The translations under genes and the position numbers were made by a program. This document shows, piece after piece, positions 6,221 through 8,813 of a stretch of 8,813 nt of DNA. The stretch spans positions 1-8,813 of the forward strand of contig JBGSOF010000047.1 in NCBI GenBank assembly GCA_041739275.1, in the 5' to 3' direction. The first letter of the stretch is position 1; every line of letters begins with the position of its first letter. The DNA comes from WGMI01 sp041739275 (lineage in GTDB: Bacteria > Bacteroidota > Bacteroidia > Flavobacteriales > Schleiferiaceae). Below the pieces are notes generated by a model, which was not told the DNA's origin, made no database searches, and was given only the letters and a program-made list of their open reading frames with translations.

Positions 6221-7627
6221 ATGTCGAGTTATCGATTGGAGCATGATTTTCTCGGCGAACGAGAGATACCCGGCGAAGCGTATTATGGCGTACAAACGCT
6301 GCGGGCGCTCGAAAATTTCGACATTACGGGCATCCCCATAAATCGCGAACCCCTGTTTGTCAAGGCTTTTGGGTATGTGAAAAAAGCCGCGGCACTCGCC
6401 AACTTCGACTGCGGGGTTTTGACGGCAGCCCAGCGAGATGCGATTTGCTACGGAGCAGATCAGCTGATTGAAGGCCGCTACCTCGACCAGTTTATGACGG
6501 ACATGATCCAAGGCGGGGCGGGCACGAGCTGCAATATGAACGCCAACGAGGTGATTGCGAATCTGGGGCTCGAAAAAATGGGTTTTCCCAAGGGCAGCTA
6601 TGCGCATTTGCATCCCAACAACCACGTCAATTGCAGCCAAAGCACCAACGATGCCTATCCCACGGCTTTTAGGTTGGCGGTGCACATGAAAATGGATGGC
6701 TTTATCGAAGTACTCGAATCGCTTCAAGCCGCATTCGGCCGCAAGGGTGAAGAGTTCAAAAACGCGCTCAAAATGGGGCGGACGCAGCTTCAAGACGCGG
6801 TGCCCATGACCCTAGGGCAAGAATTCAAGGCTTTTGCTACGACTTTGGGAGAAGATGTCCTGAGGCTTCGCGAGGCTCAAAAACTGGTTACTGAAGTGAA
6901 TATGGGTGCCACGGCCATAGGCACCCGAGTGAACGCGCCCGAGGGTTATCCCGAAAAATGCGTGGAACACTTGGCGCAAATCAGCGGAATTCCCGTAAGC
7001 TTGGCCGAAGACCTCATTGAAGCGACCTACGATACAGGAGCCTACGTTCAGCTGAGTGGCACACTCAAGAGGGTCGCCGTTAAATTGAGCAAAATCTGCA
7101 ACGATTTGCGCCTGCTTTCGAGCGGACCTCGAACAGGGTTTAACGAAATCAACTTGCCGAGAATGCAGCCCGGGAGCAGCATTATGCCGGGCAAAGTAAA
7201 CCCCGTGATTCCCGAAGTGGTGAACCAGACGTGTTTTTATGTGATTGGCGCCGACCTCACCATCACCATGGCGGCCGAAGCCGGTCAGCTTCAACTAAAT
7301 GTGATGGAGCCCGTGATTGCCTTTTCGCTGTTCAGCTCACTGCAGTATTTGAGCCGCGCATGCCAAACGCTCGAAGAAAAATGCGTGATCGGAATTACGG
7401 CCAACGAAGAACACGCCAAGAATTTGGTGATGAACAGCATCGGAATCGTCACCCAATTGAACCCGATTTTGGGCTATGAAATTTGCTCTTCAATTGCCAA
7501 CGAAGCGCTCGAAACGGGCAAATCGGTGCACCAAATCGCAGTACTCGAACGCAAGCTCATCGACCAAGCCAAGTGGAACGAAGTATATTCTCTAGAGAAT
7601 TTAATCAACCCGAAGTTTATCATTTGA
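6221..7627 (+). CDS. aspA: Aspartate ammonia-lyase (aspartase)
   Basis: Aspartase reversibly splits L-aspartate into fumarate and ammonia in the cytoplasm, feeding the TCA cycle or assimilating ammonia. The 468-residue product shows the family's substrate-binding pieces: GAGTSCNMN (99-107), STND (141-144) and KMGRTQLQDAVPMTLGQEF (184-202). TQ at 188-189, where fumarases have TH, marks aspartase. The signature loop GSSIMPGKVNPVIPEVVNQ (318-336) carries the catalytic Ser319. ATG 6221 gives MSSYRLEHDFLGEREIP, the usual N-terminus. The gene is paralogous to fumC upstream, and its product fumarate is the fumarase substrate. It follows ppa after 114 bases with an inverted repeat in the gap, so it may have its own control. 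The stop TGA overlaps the ATG of the next gene by one base. Identification is secure. Confidence 0.95.
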   Translation: MSSYRLEHDFLGEREIPGEAYYGVQTLRALENFDITGIPINREPLFVKAFGYVKKAAALANFDCGVLTAAQRDAICYGADQLIEGRYLDQFMTDMIQGGAGTSCNMNANEVIANLGLEKMGFPKGSYAHLHPNNHVNCSQSTNDAYPTAFRLAVHMKMDGFIEVLESLQAAFGRKGEEFKNALKMGRTQLQDAVPMTLGQEFKAFATTLGEDVLRLREAQKLVTEVNMGATAIGTRVNAPEGYPEKCVEHLAQISGIPVSLAEDLIEATYDTGAYVQLSGTLKRVAVKLSKICNDLRLLSSGPRTGFNEINLPRMQPGSSIMPGKVNPVIPEVVNQTCFYVIGADLTITMAAEAGQLQLNVMEPVIAFSLFSSLQYLSRACQTLEEKCVIGITANEEHAKNLVMNSIGIVTQLNPILGYEICSSIANEALETGKSVHQIAVLERKLIDQAKWNEVYSLENLINPKFII

Positions 7628-8466
7628 TGCCCTCGAGTCGTAGGTCGGAATTCAAAACTCTGTGCTTCTTTTTGTGCACTTTCGGGCTCGGTTTGCTCCC
7701 TACTTCTAGCTTCAGTCAAATTGTCTTGCCTCAAGAGAAGTTCGTCAATCATCAGAGCCAATTTTGGACGAGCGTAAACTCCACCATGCGTTTGAGCGAT
7801 CGCTGGGGAATGGTCGCAGATTTTCACCTCAGGAGAAACGAATTTGTGCGCGACCCCAGCTTCTATTTTGCCCGAATCGGTGCAGCCTATTGGATAAAGC
7901 CTCGCACCTATTTTGTGGCGGGTTATGCCCACATGTGGTTGGCCAATCCCGGGGCCGAACCCGGAGAATTTGTCTTTGCCGACGAGCATCGAATCTACCA
8001 ACAGTTTCAGTGGAGCACTCCCCTGCCTGAATTTGGCAAGACGACCGTTCTTCAGCGCTTCAGAAACGAGCAGCGATGGCTCGAAAAGTACACAAACGGC
8101 TTGCCCACGGGCGATGTTCGTTTTACCAATCGATTTCGGTATCTCATCAGCCTGAGCATTCCTGTTTTCGAAAGTGCCAAAGCTCCGAAATTGATGCTCG
8201 CAGACGAAGTTCTATTGCAAGCGGGTTCTGAAGTAGTATACAATCCCTTCGATCAAAATCGCCTTTCTCTCGGCATACAACAGCGATTGAGTTCATCGTG
8301 GTCGTTCGACTTGGCGTATATGTATGTCTATCAACAAAAATTCAGTGGATACCAGTACGACGCCAACCATACGCTACGCCTTTTTTTCTATTACTCTCCC
8401 GACTTCCGCCCTGCGAAAAGGGCTATAGAAAAAGCCGATCAAGAACATCATTCGGGAGATGAATAA
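7627..8466 (+). CDS. DUF2490 family outer-membrane protein
   Basis: The ATG at 7627 overlaps the aspA stop (TGATG), pointing to a shared transcript and translational coupling; an in-frame ATG at 7483 lies inside aspA and is less likely. The 279-residue product begins with a basic segment and a hydrophobic core (about 12-25), then TSSFSQ, which fits a signal peptide cleaved near residue 30. The rest alternates hydrophobic and polar residues with many aromatics, as in a beta-barrel. DUF2490 marks include QFWTSVNS (45-52), HRIYQQFQWS (121-130), RFRNEQRW (144-151), DQNRLSLGIQQRL (209-221) and HTLRLFFYYSPDFR (248-261). A short charged tail follows. The biochemical role of the family is unknown to me. 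Export to the outer membrane is inferred, and the link with aspartase is only positional. Confidence 0.85.
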   Translation: MPSSRRSEFKTLCFFLCTFGLGLLPTSSFSQIVLPQEKFVNHQSQFWTSVNSTMRLSDRWGMVADFHLRRNEFVRDPSFYFARIGAAYWIKPRTYFVAGYAHMWLANPGAEPGEFVFADEHRIYQQFQWSTPLPEFGKTTVLQRFRNEQRWLEKYTNGLPTGDVRFTNRFRYLISLSIPVFESAKAPKLMLADEVLLQAGSEVVYNPFDQNRLSLGIQQRLSSSWSFDLAYMYVYQQKFSGYQYDANHTLRLFFYYSPDFRPAKRAIEKADQEHHSGDE

Positions 8467-8672
8467 GGGGTCACTGGATATTACTGGGGAGAGCTATTTT
8501 TTCAATCTTTTCAAGGTTCTGGATTTTGGTAAAATAAGGTCTACGATTTATTGATTAAACCCCTGTCTTCCAAGATATTTCTGGGTCTTCGATTAGAAAT
8601 CTTCCGGCTTCGCCGATAAGCATTTTAAGATGGCCTGCGCTGTTCATTCCCTCTCTACGACCTTGATGTCTA

Positions 8673-8696
8673 CCCCGCACAATCGTGCGGGGCTAC
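8673..8696 (-). repeat. REP-like hairpin with 5' GTAG (first copy)
   Basis: CCCCGCAC (8673-8680) and GTGCGGGG (8685-8692) form a perfect 8-bp stem around a 4-base loop. On the minus strand GTAG (8696-8693) sits directly at the 5' foot. Outer arms ATGT (8666-8669) and ACAT (8695-8698) can extend the pairing past a small internal loop. A GTAG-type tetranucleotide at the hairpin foot is known from REP elements served by RAYT transposases. There is no T-run, so a terminator is less likely. Confidence 0.5.
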
Positions 8697-8732
8697 ATGT
8701 GTCCGTTGGTGTTAATACTTCGCGGAGGCCTT

Positions 8733-8756
8733 CTTTCTTTGCTGCTCCAAAGAAGG
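8733..8756. repeat. Hairpin between the two REP-like palindromes
   Basis: CTTTCTTTG (8733-8741) pairs with CAAAGAAGG (8748-8756) over nine positions with one G-T wobble, around the 6-base loop CTGCTC. A second register is possible because CTTT is repeated. It could belong to the same composite repeat as its neighbours. Confidence 0.4.
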
Positions 8757-8759
8757 TGT

Positions 8760-8785
8760 GTAGAGCCACGAGGCCTCGTGGCTCT
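8760..8785 (+). repeat. 24-bp perfect palindrome with 5' GTAG (second REP-like copy)
   Basis: AGAGCCACGAGG (8762-8773) is followed directly by its exact reverse complement (8774-8785). GTAG (8760-8763) overlaps the 5' foot on the plus strand, so this copy points opposite to the one at 8696-8673. As a hairpin it would have about a 10-bp stem and a GGCC loop. Confidence 0.55.
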
Positions 8786-8813
8786 GTTGTATTGCCGAAT
8801 CTTTATTGGCCGT

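Larger units (their letters stand above)
8467..8813. other. Gene-free right end with several inverted repeats
   Basis: No convincing gene was found in these 347 bases. The first 170 or so bases are AT-rich without a clear intrinsic terminator for the upstream gene. The rest holds three hairpin-forming repeats, listed separately. The only open frame noted is a 30-codon minus-strand one (8647-8555), which is weak. Confidence 0.6.

Noticed and set aside
7483..7626. Longer start for the DUF2490 gene inside aspA
   Set aside because: It would put 48 polar residues before the signal peptide; the ATG at 7627 starts directly before it.
4121..7627. fumC and aspA as a recent tandem duplication
   Set aside because: The proteins have the distinct active-site signatures of two ancient families (TH versus TQ at residues 188-189) and are separated by ppa.
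8611..8625. Small CGGC/GCCG hairpin as a terminator for the DUF2490 gene
   Set aside because: The stem is only four base pairs, no T-run follows it, and it is about 145 bases past the stop.

Overview
This window looks like a chromosomal stretch from a member of the Bacteroidota, probably Flavobacteriales-like. Three things point there. The promoter of the initiator tRNA is a Bacteroidota-type one (TTG, 19 bases, then TAnnTTTG). The protein families are typical of that phylum: a DUF2490 outer-membrane protein, the era-der GTPase pair, and an integrase with a Bacteroidota-style N-terminus. Start codons lack clear Shine-Dalgarno sequences. No species can be named from the sequence alone.

Left edge (1-655): the 5' part of a tyrosine-recombinase gene runs leftward out of the window. 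It lies just downstream of the 3' end of a leftward initiator tRNA-fMet(CAT), with a likely tRNA terminator between them. This is the classic layout of an element integrated next to a tRNA gene, so an accessory element may extend to the left of base 1.

Core (656-2860): era and der, two GTPases of ribosome assembly, form a rightward pair. der overlaps tail to tail with a leftward cation-diffusion-facilitator transporter gene. That gene probably shares a transcript with a small membrane-protein gene upstream of it.

Middle and right (4026-8466): a short intergenic region carries back-to-back -7 promoter motifs, one for the leftward small-protein/transporter pair and one for fumC. Rightward follow fumC (class II fumarase), ppa (inorganic pyrophosphatase), aspA (aspartase) and a DUF2490 outer-membrane protein whose ATG overlaps the aspA stop. 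Aspartase makes fumarate and fumarase turns it into malate, so the pair links aspartate breakdown to the TCA cycle. The two lyases are paralogues with the same fold.

Right edge (8467-8813): a gene-free stretch contains three inverted repeats. Two of them have GTAG at the 5' foot of the hairpin and point away from each other, like the REP elements mobilised by RAYT-type transposases.

Most of the window is housekeeping. The accessory signals worth following are the tRNA-linked integrase on the left and the REP-like pair on the right. I see no convincing new multi-gene system inside the window.
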